This document shows positions 53,369-61,150 of a stretch of DNA of 61,408 bases, one piece after another. This DNA comes from Bacillota bacterium (GTDB taxonomy: Bacteria; Bacillota; Clostridia; Lachnospirales; Lachnospiraceae): the NCBI GenBank assembly GCA_023663285.1, contig JAMPHT010000013.1, positions 1 through 61,408 of the forward strand, given 5' to 3'. Position 1 is the first letter of the stretch. Each line of letters opens with the position of its first letter. The position numbers and the translations under genes were made by a program. The notes beneath the pieces were generated by a model. It ran no database searches, was not told the DNA's origin, and saw nothing but the letters and a program-made list of their open reading frames with translations.

Positions 53369-54193
53369 ATGGAATTTGTATTGTACGAGCAGAAGGGCAA
53401 TATCGCCACCATCACCATCAACCGTGAGAAGGCGCTGAACGCCCTGAATTCCCAGGTGTTAGATGAATTGAATGCCGCTCTGGACGGAGTGGACTTAAAG
53501 GAGGTACGCTGCCTTATCCTCACCGGCGCGGGAGAGAAGTCCTTTGTGGCCGGGGCGGACATCGGAGAGATGAGCACGCTGACCAAGGCGCAGGGCGAGG
53601 CTTTCGGCAAGAAGGGGAACGATGTGTTCCGCAGGCTGGAGACTTTCCCGATCCCTGTGATCGCGGCGGTGAACGGCTTTGCTTTGGGCGGCGGCTGTGA
53701 GATCTCCATGAGCTGTGACATCAGGCTCTGTTCCGACAATGCGGTGTTCGGGCAGCCGGAGGTGGGCCTGGGGATCACGCCGGGCTTTGGGGGGACCCAG
53801 AGGCTGGCACGTCTGGTAGGCGCAGGCATGGCAAAGCAGATGATATACACGGCTCGCAACATCAAGGCGCCGGAGGCTTTGAGGATCGGCCTGGTCAACG
53901 AGGTGTTTTCCGCTGAGACGGATGCGGAGAGCAACGTGACAAAGACGGCGCAAGAGGTCCTGATGGCGGCGGCGGAGAAGATGGCGGTGACCATAGCGAA
54001 GAACGCCCCCATTGCTGTCCGCAATTGTAAAAAAGCCATCGACGAGGGCCTTGACGAGGATATGGACGAAGCCCTTGTCATTGAGGAGAAGCTGTTCGGC
54101 GCGTGCTTCGAGACAGAGGATCAGAAGTACGGCATGGCGTTTTTCCTTGACAAGAATAAGGACAAGGTGAAGGAGCCCTTCAAGAACGCTTAA
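53369..54193 (+). CDS. crt: Enoyl-CoA hydratase (crotonase)
   Basis: A 274-residue member of the crotonase fold. The oxyanion segment is FVAGADIGEM near residue 60, and the catalytic region runs from NGFALGGGCEISMSCDIRLC near 103 to FGQPEVGLGITPGFGGTQRL near 129, carrying both catalytic Glu residues. It dehydrates 3-hydroxybutyryl-CoA to crotonyl-CoA. ATG 53369 follows TTGGAGGAT. It is about 12 residues longer than most crotonases because of an extended C-terminus. Confidence 0.95.
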   Translation: MEFVLYEQKGNIATITINREKALNALNSQVLDELNAALDGVDLKEVRCLILTGAGEKSFVAGADIGEMSTLTKAQGEAFGKKGNDVFRRLETFPIPVIAAVNGFALGGGCEISMSCDIRLCSDNAVFGQPEVGLGITPGFGGTQRLARLVGAGMAKQMIYTARNIKAPEALRIGLVNEVFSAETDAESNVTKTAQEVLMAAAEKMAVTIAKNAPIAVRNCKKAIDEGLDEDMDEALVIEEKLFGACFETEDQKYGMAFFLDKNKDKVKEPFKNA

Positions 54194-54220
54194 ATCATAA
54201 AAAAACAAGGAGGAATCACA

Positions 54221-55060
54221 ATGAAGGTAGGTATTATCGGTGCCGGCACCATGGGAGCCGGAATCGCACAGGCATTTGCAATGACAGACGGTTACGAGGT
54301 CTGCCTCTGCGACATTAAGCAGGAGTTCGCTGACGGCGGCAAGGCAAAGATCCTGAAGAATCTGAATTTCCTGGTGGGCAAGGAGAAGATCACTCAGGAG
54401 AAGGCTGACGCAGTTGCGGCAAAGATCGTGACCGGACTTAAGGATATTTGTACGGAGTGCGACCTGGTGATCGAGGTCTGCCCTGAGAATATGGCGATCA
54501 AGAAGCAGACCTTCGCAGAGCTGCAGCAGATCGTGAAAAAGGACTGTATTTTTGCATCCAATACCTCTTCCCTTTCCATTACGGAGATGGGCAACGGACT
54601 TGACCGTCCTCTGATCGGTATGCACTTCTTCAATCCTGCCGACAGGATGAAGCTGGTGGAGGTGATCGCAGGCGCAAACACCCCTGCAGACCTGGTGGAG
54701 AAGATCAAGGGGATCGCCACGGAGATCGGCAAGACTCCCGTTGAGGTAAATGAGGCGGCAGGCTTTGTGGTAAACAGGATACTGATCCCCATGATCAACG
54801 AGGCGATCAATGTATATGCCGCAGGCGTTGCATCCGTTGCCGATATTGACGTTGCCATGCAGCTGGGCGCAAATCATCCCATGGGCCCTCTGGCGCTGGG
54901 GGATTACATCGGACTGGACATCGTTCTGGCTATCATGGAGGTCATTTATGCCGAGACAGGCGACTCCAAGTATGCTCCCGCTCCGCTCTTAAGAAAGATG
55001 GTTCGCGCAGGCAAGCTGGGCAAAAAGACCGGCGAGGGCTTCTACAATTATACGAAGTAA
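54221..55060 (+). CDS. hbd: 3-hydroxybutyryl-CoA dehydrogenase
   Basis: The 279-residue protein has the NAD-binding GAGTMGAGIAQAFA at residues 7-20, ASNTSSLSITEM near 110 and the catalytic IGMHFFNPADRMKLVEVI near 130 (His and nearby Glu). It reduces acetoacetyl-CoA to 3-hydroxybutyryl-CoA. AAGGAGG precedes the start 27 bases after crt. Confidence 0.96.
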   Translation: MKVGIIGAGTMGAGIAQAFAMTDGYEVCLCDIKQEFADGGKAKILKNLNFLVGKEKITQEKADAVAAKIVTGLKDICTECDLVIEVCPENMAIKKQTFAELQQIVKKDCIFASNTSSLSITEMGNGLDRPLIGMHFFNPADRMKLVEVIAGANTPADLVEKIKGIATEIGKTPVEVNEAAGFVVNRILIPMINEAINVYAAGVASVADIDVAMQLGANHPMGPLALGDYIGLDIVLAIMEVIYAETGDSKYAPAPLLRKMVRAGKLGKKTGEGFYNYTK

Positions 55061-55107
55061 GTAAGGCGTGACTGTATTCAAAATAAATAGATGGAGGATT
55101 AAACATC

Positions 55108-56274
55108 ATGGATTTTACATTATCCAAAGAACATGAGATGGCGAGACAGCTTTTCAGGGACTTTGCAGAGAATGAGGTAAAGCCTCTGGCGCAGGAGGTT
55201 GACGAGGAAGAGCGCTTCCCCAGAGAGACTGTGGAAAAGATGGCGAAGTATGGCTTCATGGGCATTCCTGTTCCCAAGGAGTACGGCGGACAGGGCTGTG
55301 ATATTCTGACCTATGTTATGTGTGTGGAGGAGCTTTCCAAGGTCTGCGGCACAACAGGTGTTATTGTTTCCGCACATACCTCTCTCTGCATCGATCCCAT
55401 TTTGACCTACGGTACAGATGAGCAGAAGCAGAAGTATCTTCCCGACCTTGCAAGCGGTAAAAAGGTGGGCGCTTTCGGCCTGACGGAGCCCGGCGCGGGC
55501 ACCGACGCTCAGGGACAGCAGACAAAGGCTGTGCTGGACGGGGACGAGTGGATCTTAAACGGATCCAAGTGTTTTATCACCAATGGTAAGGAAGCAGACG
55601 TTTACATTGTGATCGCTGTGACGGGCACTGTTGAAAAGAAGGGCAAAAAGCTGAAGGAGATCTCCGCATTTATTGTTGAGAAGGGTACGCCCGGTTTTTC
55701 CTTCGGCACCAAGGAAAAGAAAATGGGCATCAGGGGCTCATCCACCTATGAGCTGATCTTTACGGACTGCCGCATCCCCAAGGACAATCTGCTGGGACAG
55801 AAGGGCAAGGGCTTTAACATCGCCATGCACACCTTGGACGGCGGACGTATCGGTATCGCCGCACAGGCGCTGGGTATTGCAGAGGGAGCTCTTGAGAGGA
55901 CTATTTGCTATACGCAGGAGAGAAAGCAGTTCGGCAAGTCTATCAGCGGCTTCCAGAACACCCAGTTCCAGCTGGCTGATATGGCTACAAAGGTTGAAGC
56001 GGCAAAGATGCTGGTATATAAGGCTGCGCTTAAGAAGGACGAGTACAGAAGCAACCCGAAGATCTCCTACTCCGTGGAGGCGGCACAGGCTAAGCTGTAC
56101 GCGGCGGAGGTCGCTATGGAGGTCACTACCAAGGCTGTTCAGCTTCACGGCGGCTACGGCTACATCAGAGAGTATGATGTGGAGCGCATGATGCGTGACG
56201 CAAAGATCACCGAGATCTACGAAGGTACCTCCGAGGTTCAGAGGATGGTTATTTCCGCCAGTCTGTTCAAGTAA
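55108..56274 (+). CDS. bcd: Butyryl-CoA dehydrogenase
   Basis: The 388-residue acyl-CoA dehydrogenase has the family signatures GAFGLTEPGAGTDAQGQQTK near residue 125 and QLHGGYGYIREYDVERMMRD near 345. The catalytic Glu lies in IYEGTSEVQRM near the C-terminus. With EtfAB it reduces crotonyl-CoA to butyryl-CoA, by flavin bifurcation coupled to ferredoxin in Clostridia. It is followed by the electron transfer flavoprotein genes after 115 bases of structured DNA. Confidence 0.95.
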   Translation: MDFTLSKEHEMARQLFRDFAENEVKPLAQEVDEEERFPRETVEKMAKYGFMGIPVPKEYGGQGCDILTYVMCVEELSKVCGTTGVIVSAHTSLCIDPILTYGTDEQKQKYLPDLASGKKVGAFGLTEPGAGTDAQGQQTKAVLDGDEWILNGSKCFITNGKEADVYIVIAVTGTVEKKGKKLKEISAFIVEKGTPGFSFGTKEKKMGIRGSSTYELIFTDCRIPKDNLLGQKGKGFNIAMHTLDGGRIGIAAQALGIAEGALERTICYTQERKQFGKSISGFQNTQFQLADMATKVEAAKMLVYKAALKKDEYRSNPKISYSVEAAQAKLYAAEVAMEVTTKAVQLHGGYGYIREYDVERMMRDAKITEIYEGTSEVQRMVISASLFK

Positions 56275-56279
56275 AGTGG

Positions 56280-56345
56280 GCGCGGTAAACGAACTGCGGT
56301 GCGGCGCAGCACCGCGACGCCGGAGGCGGATGGCTTTCGGCGTTC
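56280..56345 (+). promoter_or_regulatory. GC-rich structured gap between bcd and etfB
   Basis: Short hairpins such as GCGGTGC/GCAGCACCGC and ACGCC/GGCGT follow each other in the only large gap of the butyrate operon, and a TATAAT lies at about 56363. It could be an attenuator, an RNA processing site, or the site of an internal promoter. Confidence 0.4.
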
Positions 56346-56389
56346 CCGTAAGATTGCGCTATATTATAATGTAAGAAGGAGAAAATACA

Positions 56390-57175
56390 ATGAAAATTGT
56401 TGTTTGTATCAAGCAGGTGCCCGATACAAAGGGCGGTGTTAAATTCAATCCTGACGGAACCCTTGACAGAGGTGCAATGCTTGCCATCATGAATCCTGAT
56501 GATAAGGCGGGTCTGGAGGCAGCGCTACGGCTGAAGGACGCCTATGGCGCTGAGGTCACAGTGCTGACCATGGGACTTCCCAAGGCAAAGGATATACTTC
56601 TTGAGGCTATGGCCATGGGAGCCGACAAGGCTGTTCTGGTGACGGACAGAGTGCTGGGCGGCGCGGATACCTGGGCTACCTCCACCACCATAGCCGGCGC
56701 GCTGAGAAATATGGAATATGACCTGATCATCACAGGCCGTCAGGCCATCGACGGAGATACCGCTCAGGTAGGTCCTCAGATTGCCGAGCACCTTGGGATC
56801 CCTGTTATTTCCTATGCGCAGGACGTCAAGGTTGACGGAGACAAGGTTACCGTTCAGAGGCAGTATGATGACAGATATCATGTGGTAGAGACCAAAATGC
56901 CCTGCCTGATCACGGCGCTTTCTGAGTTGAATGCTCCCCGGTATATGACGCCCGGCGGAATCTTCGATGCCTGCAAGGCGGAGATCACCACCTGGGGCAG
57001 AGCCGATCTGAAGGATGTGGAGGATGGAAACCTGGGACTGCAGGGTTCTCCTACCAAGATCGCAAAGGCGTCCGACAAGGTCCGCAAGGGCGCAGGCGAG
57101 AAGATCGTTCCCGATTCGCCTGAGGATGCAGTGAGCTATATTGTGGGCAAATTCAAAGAGAAGCACATTATCTAA
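56390..57175 (+). CDS. etfB: Electron transfer flavoprotein beta subunit
   Basis: The 261-residue protein starts MKIVVCIKQVPDTKGGVKFN and carries ITGRQAIDGDTAQVGPQIAE near residue 120, the EtfB signature. In bifurcating systems the beta subunit holds the flavin that splits electrons from NADH. AGAAGGAG precedes the start. It is 15 bases before etfA. Confidence 0.95.
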   Translation: MKIVVCIKQVPDTKGGVKFNPDGTLDRGAMLAIMNPDDKAGLEAALRLKDAYGAEVTVLTMGLPKAKDILLEAMAMGADKAVLVTDRVLGGADTWATSTTIAGALRNMEYDLIITGRQAIDGDTAQVGPQIAEHLGIPVISYAQDVKVDGDKVTVQRQYDDRYHVVETKMPCLITALSELNAPRYMTPGGIFDACKAEITTWGRADLKDVEDGNLGLQGSPTKIAKASDKVRKGAGEKIVPDSPEDAVSYIVGKFKEKHII

Positions 57176-57190
57176 TATAGGAGGCAAACC

Positions 57191-58246
57191 ATGGTAACCA
57201 AGAATATTGAAGAATACAAGGGCGTATTTGTGTTCGCCCAGCAAGTGGACAATGAGATCAGCGGGATTGCATATGAGCTGCTTGGAAAAGGGAAGGAGCT
57301 TGCTGAGAAGCTTTCCACGGAAGTTACGGCAGTTTTGATCGGGTATCAGGTAAAAGGACTGGCTGACAAGCTGGCGGAATACGGCGCAGATAAGGTGATC
57401 CTGATAGATGATCCGGAGCTGAAGGATTACAGGACGGAGCCTTACGCCCATGCCTTGGCTTCCGCTATCAATAAGTATAAGCCGGAGATCATGCTGGTGG
57501 GCGCTACCGCCATCGGCAGGGATCTTGGCCCTACCGTTTCCGCAAGGGTGGAGACCGGCCTGACCGCAGACTGTACCGTGCTGGAGATCGGTGATTTCCC
57601 GCTGGAGCCCAAGCCCGGTGTTGAGCAGAAGCATAATCAGCTGCTGATGACCCGTCCTGCCTTTGGCGGAAATACTATTGCAACCATTGCGTGCCCCGAC
57701 AACCGCCCTCAGATGGCAACGGTCCGTCCCGGCGTTATGCAGAAGCTTACGCCTGTGGCAGGCAAAAAGGCAGTGGTAGAGGAGTATAATCCCGGATTTA
57801 CGCCCAACAACAGATATGTAACTATCAAGGAAGTGGTCAGGGCGGTCTCCGATACCGTTGACATTATGGATGCGAAGGTTCTGGTGTCCGGCGGTCGCGG
57901 CGTGGGCAGCCCGGAGAACTTTAAGATACTGGAGGAGCTTGCAGAGGTCATGGGCGGCACTGTATCCTGTTCCCGCGCAGTGGTGGATTCCGGCTGGAAG
58001 CCCAAGGATCTGCAGGTGGGACAGACCGGTAAGACCGTTCGTCCTCAGATCTATTTTGCAATCGGTATCTCCGGCGCTATTCAGCACGTTGCAGGCATGG
58101 AGGAGTCGGATCTGATCGTGGCTATCAACAAGGACGAGAGCGCGCCTATCTTTGATGTGGCTGATTACGGTATCGTGGGGGATCTGAATAAGATCGTGCC
58201 CCAGCTTACCGCGGCGCTGAAAGCGGAGAAGGCGGCCAAGAACTGA
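57191..58246 (+). CDS. etfA: Electron transfer flavoprotein alpha subunit
   Basis: The 351-residue protein has an N-terminal alpha/beta domain and the conserved FAD domain with VLVSGGRGVGSPENFKILEE near residue 232 and AIGISGAIQHVAGMEESDLI near 294. It pairs with EtfB and passes electrons to butyryl-CoA dehydrogenase. It is the last gene of the operon; a strong terminator follows. Confidence 0.95.
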   Translation: MVTKNIEEYKGVFVFAQQVDNEISGIAYELLGKGKELAEKLSTEVTAVLIGYQVKGLADKLAEYGADKVILIDDPELKDYRTEPYAHALASAINKYKPEIMLVGATAIGRDLGPTVSARVETGLTADCTVLEIGDFPLEPKPGVEQKHNQLLMTRPAFGGNTIATIACPDNRPQMATVRPGVMQKLTPVAGKKAVVEEYNPGFTPNNRYVTIKEVVRAVSDTVDIMDAKVLVSGGRGVGSPENFKILEELAEVMGGTVSCSRAVVDSGWKPKDLQVGQTGKTVRPQIYFAIGISGAIQHVAGMEESDLIVAINKDESAPIFDVADYGIVGDLNKIVPQLTAALKAEKAAKN

Positions 58247-58283
58247 TAGGATTTCAAAGTTAGATTCATAATAAAGTACTACG

Positions 58284-58319
58284 CCCCCGCAGACGGAATG
58301 TCTGCGGGGGTATTTTTTT
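58284..58319 (+). terminator. Strong terminator of the butyrate operon
   Basis: CCCCCGCAGAC (58284-58294) pairs perfectly with GTCTGCGGGGG (58300-58310), followed by TA and a run of seven T. Confidence 0.95.
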
Positions 58320-58459
58320 ATTCGCTCCATAAATTTTTTTGTAATTTCTGCAACCGGCTGTTCGCCTCATTCGTTCTATCAGTGTAAGGATCATACATCG
58401 GGCAGGAGAGAAGGAGGGACCGCGAATCCCTGCGAAGTGATCACAAATTTATGGCACTA

Positions 58460-58487
58460 TTGACAAAAGGTTTGGGGGGGGTAGAAT
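58460..58487 (+). promoter_or_regulatory. Promoter with a G8 tract in its spacer
   Basis: TTGACA (58460-58465) and TAGAAT (58482-58487) are separated by 16 bases that end in eight G (58474-58481). Gain or loss of one G would change the spacer to 17 or 15 and alter promoter strength. It drives the B-box-like membrane protein. The rest of the 58247-58553 gap has only the operon terminator. Confidence 0.6.
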
Positions 58488-58553
58488 AAAGTTGCATTTA
58501 TGAAAGATACATGAAAAGAGATAAAATTTCGAGAAAAAGGAGGAATTACAAGT

Positions 58554-59084
58554 ATGAAATGTTTTAACCATCCGGATAGAGAAGCTGTCGCAACCTGTCA
58601 AAACTGCGGAAAGGGACTGTGCCGTGAGTGTGCGGAAAAACATACGCCCTGCCTGTGCGACCCCTGCGCTGCCAAACTCAAGCAGGACGCGCAGAAACGG
58701 GAGCAAAGCAAAGAGGAGCAGCGTAAGCAGAAATATAAGGACGCCCTGGTCGACAGCCGGAGCGAATTCATAAAAACTGCTGTTATCGGCGTTATTGTAG
58801 GCGTCCTTCTTACATGGTGGCTGAGCACGACCAGTAGCAGTGACATGAATGGTTTTGGCGACTATATGGGTGTGTTCATTCTGTTCTTTTTCATTCCCTT
58901 TGGCTGGAAATTCCTGACGTATTTGCAGTCATTCTTTCCACTCTCTATTATCGGAACATTTTGGTTTTGGTTTATATATATAATAGTGAAAGCTTTATTA
59001 TCGATCTTTGTCGGAATTCCGGCCTTTATTTATCAGCTTGTGAAAACGATCCTCACCCAGAGAAAGATCAACAAGCTGAAATAG
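58554..59084 (+). CDS. B-box-like zinc-binding membrane protein
   Basis: The 176-residue protein has an N-terminal Cys/His cluster: CFNHPDREAVATCQNCGKGL then CRECAEKH, a B-box type zinc site (residues 3-32), with more Cys up to residue 42. A charged Lys/Glu/Gln helix follows (about 45-70), then three membrane helices (about 77-94, 105-125, 133-165). AAAGGAGG precedes the start. The function is unknown. Its architecture (N-terminal zinc site, membrane C-terminus) parallels the protein at 41156-41767, and both genes carry a G8 run. Confidence 0.75.
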   Translation: MKCFNHPDREAVATCQNCGKGLCRECAEKHTPCLCDPCAAKLKQDAQKREQSKEEQRKQKYKDALVDSRSEFIKTAVIGVIVGVLLTWWLSTTSSSDMNGFGDYMGVFILFFFIPFGWKFLTYLQSFFPLSIIGTFWFWFIYIIVKALLSIFVGIPAFIYQLVKTILTQRKINKLK

Positions 59085-59141
59085 CGCTCCGGGAACAAAT
59101 ATTCCAATACAAAATCAAATAAGAGAGGTTAGGTGTTGACT

Positions 59142-60353
59142 ATGAAGAAAAACCATTTCAAGCTTTTCGCAGGTATCCTGGCTATGTCGATCGTTCTGGG
59201 AGGCACAAGCATGACTGCTTTTGCAGCTGTACCAGACGGTTACGAATTTATTGAAGAAATCGTAGATTCTTGTGAGAGCGTAACATGTGAAGTATGTGGT
59301 GAAGTTATTATTATAAGTATATCTACAACCAAAGTTTATTACAATCAGGAAACTGGGGCGCGCAAAACTGTAGGTTGTGTAACAGCTTATAATGAGTCCG
59401 AAAAAATTATAGCTGAGCATAACGCTAAGCATAAAGCCGATGAAGAAGCAAGGATAGCCGCTGAGCAGAAGGCAGCCGAAGAGGCAAGGATAGCCGCTGA
59501 GCAGAAGGCTGCCGAAGAGGCAAGGATAGCCGCTGAGCAGAAGGCTGCCGAAGAAGCAAGGATAGCCGCTGAGCAGAAGGCAGCCGAAGAAGCAAGGATA
59601 GCCGCTGAGCAGAAGGCTGCCGAAGAAGCAAGGATAGCCGCTGAGCAGAAGGCTGCCGAAGAGGCAAGGATAGCCGCGGAACAGAAGGCTGCCGAAGAGG
59701 CAAGGATAGCCGCTGAGCAGAAGGCTGCCGAAGAGGCAAGGATAGCCGCGGAACAGAAAGCTGCTGAAGAAGCAAGGATAGCCGCTGAACAGAAGGCTGC
59801 CGAAGAGGCAAGGATAGCCGCGGAACAGAAGGCTGCCGAAGAAGCAAGGATAGCCGCTGAGCAAAAGGCAGCCGAAGAGGCAAGGATAGCCGCTGAACAG
59901 AAGGCTGCCGAAGAGGCAAGGATCGCCGCTGAGAAGGCTGCCGAAGAAGCAAGGATAGCCGCTGAGCAGAAGGCTGCTGAAGAGGCAAGGATCGCTGCTG
60001 AGAAGGCTGCTGCTGAGGCTGTTGAGGATGCAATGACGGAACTTGAGAAGATTGAGGCTCTTGCGAAGTTTGAGGCTGAAATGAAGGCGGGCGAAGATAA
60101 GCCCCAGACCTATTATGTCTGCAACTGCAGCGACCTTTTCATGACCAAGGACTATACTGCATTGAAGAAGCACATGATGTCCCATGCGCTCATGGGCCAG
60201 CCCAACAGCTATAGTGCGCACACCACCCAGCCGAGGTACTATTGCGACTGCGGTTACACCTCGCCCACAGTCTATAACATGGAGCTGCACATTGTGCTCC
60301 ATGAGAGCAGAGGTGAGCACTGCAGCTATGTTATCCGTTATCCTTATCATTAA
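59142..60353 (+). CDS. Secreted repeat protein with two terminal Cys/His motifs
   Basis: The 403-residue protein has a signal peptide (residues 1 to about 28, cleaved near AFA-AVPD) and an N-terminal domain with CESVTCEVCG. The middle has sixteen copies of EEARIAAE, mostly as 12-residue units with QKAA between (about residues 100-290), predicted to form a long single helix. The C-terminal domain has two similar Cys/His motifs: CNCSDLFMTKDYTALKKHMM and CDCGYTSPTVYNMELHIVLH. These look like C2H2-type zinc sites, unusual in an exported protein. No anchor or sorting motif is visible. ATG 59142 has GAGAGG 10 bases upstream. Confidence 0.75.
   Translation: MKKNHFKLFAGILAMSIVLGGTSMTAFAAVPDGYEFIEEIVDSCESVTCEVCGEVIIISISTTKVYYNQETGARKTVGCVTAYNESEKIIAEHNAKHKADEEARIAAEQKAAEEARIAAEQKAAEEARIAAEQKAAEEARIAAEQKAAEEARIAAEQKAAEEARIAAEQKAAEEARIAAEQKAAEEARIAAEQKAAEEARIAAEQKAAEEARIAAEQKAAEEARIAAEQKAAEEARIAAEQKAAEEARIAAEQKAAEEARIAAEKAAEEARIAAEQKAAEEARIAAEKAAAEAVEDAMTELEKIEALAKFEAEMKAGEDKPQTYYVCNCSDLFMTKDYTALKKHMMSHALMGQPNSYSAHTTQPRYYCDCGYTSPTVYNMELHIVLHESRGEHCSYVIRYPYH
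59442..60010 (+). repeat. 36-bp tandem repeat array in the coding region
   Basis: Sixteen units encode EEARIAAE plus linker; two units lack one codon (EKAA in place of EQKAA). Codons vary silently among units (GCC/GCT, GAG/GAA, GCGG/GCTG). The repeats are therefore old enough to have drifted, yet in frame and alike in protein. Copy number may vary between strains. Confidence 0.9.
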
Positions 60354-60369
60354 GTATCAGCATGGCCGT

Positions 60370-60401
60370 GACAGCAGGGATTTTCCCTGCTGTCCTTTTT
60401 T
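60370..60401 (+). terminator. Terminator of the repeat-protein gene
   Basis: GACAGCAGGGA (60370-60380) pairs perfectly with TCCCTGCTGTC (60384-60394), followed by C and six T. Confidence 0.95.
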
Positions 60402-60405
60402 CATG

Positions 60406-60440
60406 ACAATAGAATTCTCGCGAAGCGTGAATTCTATTGT
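60406..60440. repeat. Perfect 12-bp inverted repeat
   Basis: ACAATAGAATTC (60406-60417) and GAATTCTATTGT (60429-60440) with an inner CGC-GAA-GCG. It lies directly after the terminator. The following 60441-60578 shows no gene I can support. Confidence 0.7.
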
Positions 60441-60578
60441 TTGGCGGTTCTTTCCAGGCCGTCTGGAGAGAAGCCCCGTCAGAGGTATCCGCTTAAACCG
60501 CCTATGCATAGTATGGTATATCTTTCCATTCATTTTGATGATTCCATTATACCGCAATATGCGGGGGGCTGTGTGACC

Positions 60579-60850
60579 CTGCCCGCCGTCCTGTTGTCGC
60601 ATCCCTGCCCCTGTCCGCTGTAATTTCGCAAAAATCACTGTAAATTATCCGATACCACTTGAAAAATCCTGCAAGTATGATAAAATACACATGGGTGTTA
60701 CTAAAACGGGTAGCGGTTCGCCTTTTGCCAAAATGAGTACATTTTGAGAGCTTCCATTACCGAAGGAGGGGATCCAAATGTGCGATACTCGCACATCGGA
60801 AAATAAAGCGAAAGGTAAGCACTATTTGGTGTTCGGAATCATTCTGGAGT
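60579..60850 (+). repeat. Direct repeat, copy 1 (leader plus small toxin-like gene)
   Basis: This stretch matches 61151-61408 closely over the whole shared length, with offset 572-574 bases. It includes CTGCCCGCCGTC, the promoter, the leader AAAATGAGTACATTTTGAGA, the ribosome site and the start of a small gene. It is a tandem duplication of a whole locus; copy 2 is cut by the window end. Confidence 0.9.
60659..60686 (+). promoter_or_regulatory. Promoter of the small hydrophobic peptide, copy 1
   Basis: TTGAAA (60659-60664), 16-base spacer, TAAAAT (60681-60686). Copy 2 keeps the same spacing. The leader of about 85 bases has GGTGTTAC (60694-60701) and CGGTTCGCCTT (60714-60724). The same two elements occur at the 5' end of the opposing RNA (complement of 61007-61014 and 60986-60996). 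Confidence 0.6.
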
Positions 60851-60960
60851 TTGTCGATATCGTAGTGACGGTTATCAGTATCATCGTCACAATTATAAGT
60901 ATCCGGCAGACCGAAAGAAATGAAAGACATCAAAAAAGCAACCGCGCTGACCAAAGTTAG
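60778..60960 (+). CDS. Small hydrophobic peptide, type I toxin candidate
   Basis: The 60-residue peptide has a short polar N-terminus, one strong membrane helix (about residues 20-42, FGIILEFVDIVVTVISIIVT) and a charged tail (RQTERNERHQKSNRADQS). GAAGGAGGGG precedes ATG 60778. Size, layout and genomic setting match Fst/TxpA/holin-like type I toxins, which damage the membrane unless an antisense RNA blocks expression. The same peptide is started in copy 2. Toxicity is inferred. Confidence 0.65.
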   Translation: MCDTRTSENKAKGKHYLVFGIILEFVDIVVTVISIIVTIISIRQTERNERHQKSNRADQS

Positions 60961-61022
60961 GTTGCTTTTCTGATAATCATCAACTAAGGCGAACCGTTGC
61001 TTTACGGTAACACCTTTTCTCA
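60932..61022 (-). ncRNA. Predicted antisense RNA opposite the toxin 3' end
   Basis: On the minus strand TTGACG (complement of 61052-61057), a 17-base spacer and TAGTAT (complement of 61029-61034) form a promoter pointing at the toxin gene. A transcript would start near 61022 and end at the hairpin AGCAACC/GGTTGCT (60937-60943 / 60960-60966), which is followed by six T on that strand. The RNA of about 90 bases would overlap the toxin mRNA 3' end by about 35 bases, the layout of RatA-type antitoxins. Confidence 0.55.
60937..60969. terminator. Bidirectional terminator shared by toxin and antisense RNA
   Basis: AGCAACC (60937-60943) and GGTTGCT (60960-60966) with A6 on the left and T4 on the right. 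The toxin stop codon (60958-60960) lies inside the hairpin. Confidence 0.7.
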
Positions 61023-61150
61023 TAAAGTATACTATCACTTATCAGCACTTTCGTCAACATTTTTTTACCTGTTGGATCCGGTATCTTGCATAAATTTTTC
61101 GTGATACCTGCTCCAAAATGCGTCACTTGCTCCCCCAAATTGGCTATGTG

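Noticed and set aside
56525-58330. Long minus-strand frame opposite etfB and etfA
   Set aside because: It is a shadow of the codon bias in the well-identified etf genes.
59115-60350. Long open frame on the minus strand opposite the repeat protein
   Set aside because: It is a by-product of the stop-free 36-bp repeats. The plus-strand frame has a signal peptide, ribosome site and terminator; the minus frame is a low-complexity Leu/Gly/Tyr/Cys repeat with no start context.
60357-60638. Small minus-strand frame of 93 codons after the repeat-protein terminator
   Set aside because: It crosses a strong terminator and an inverted repeat, has no ribosome site and no recognisable family.
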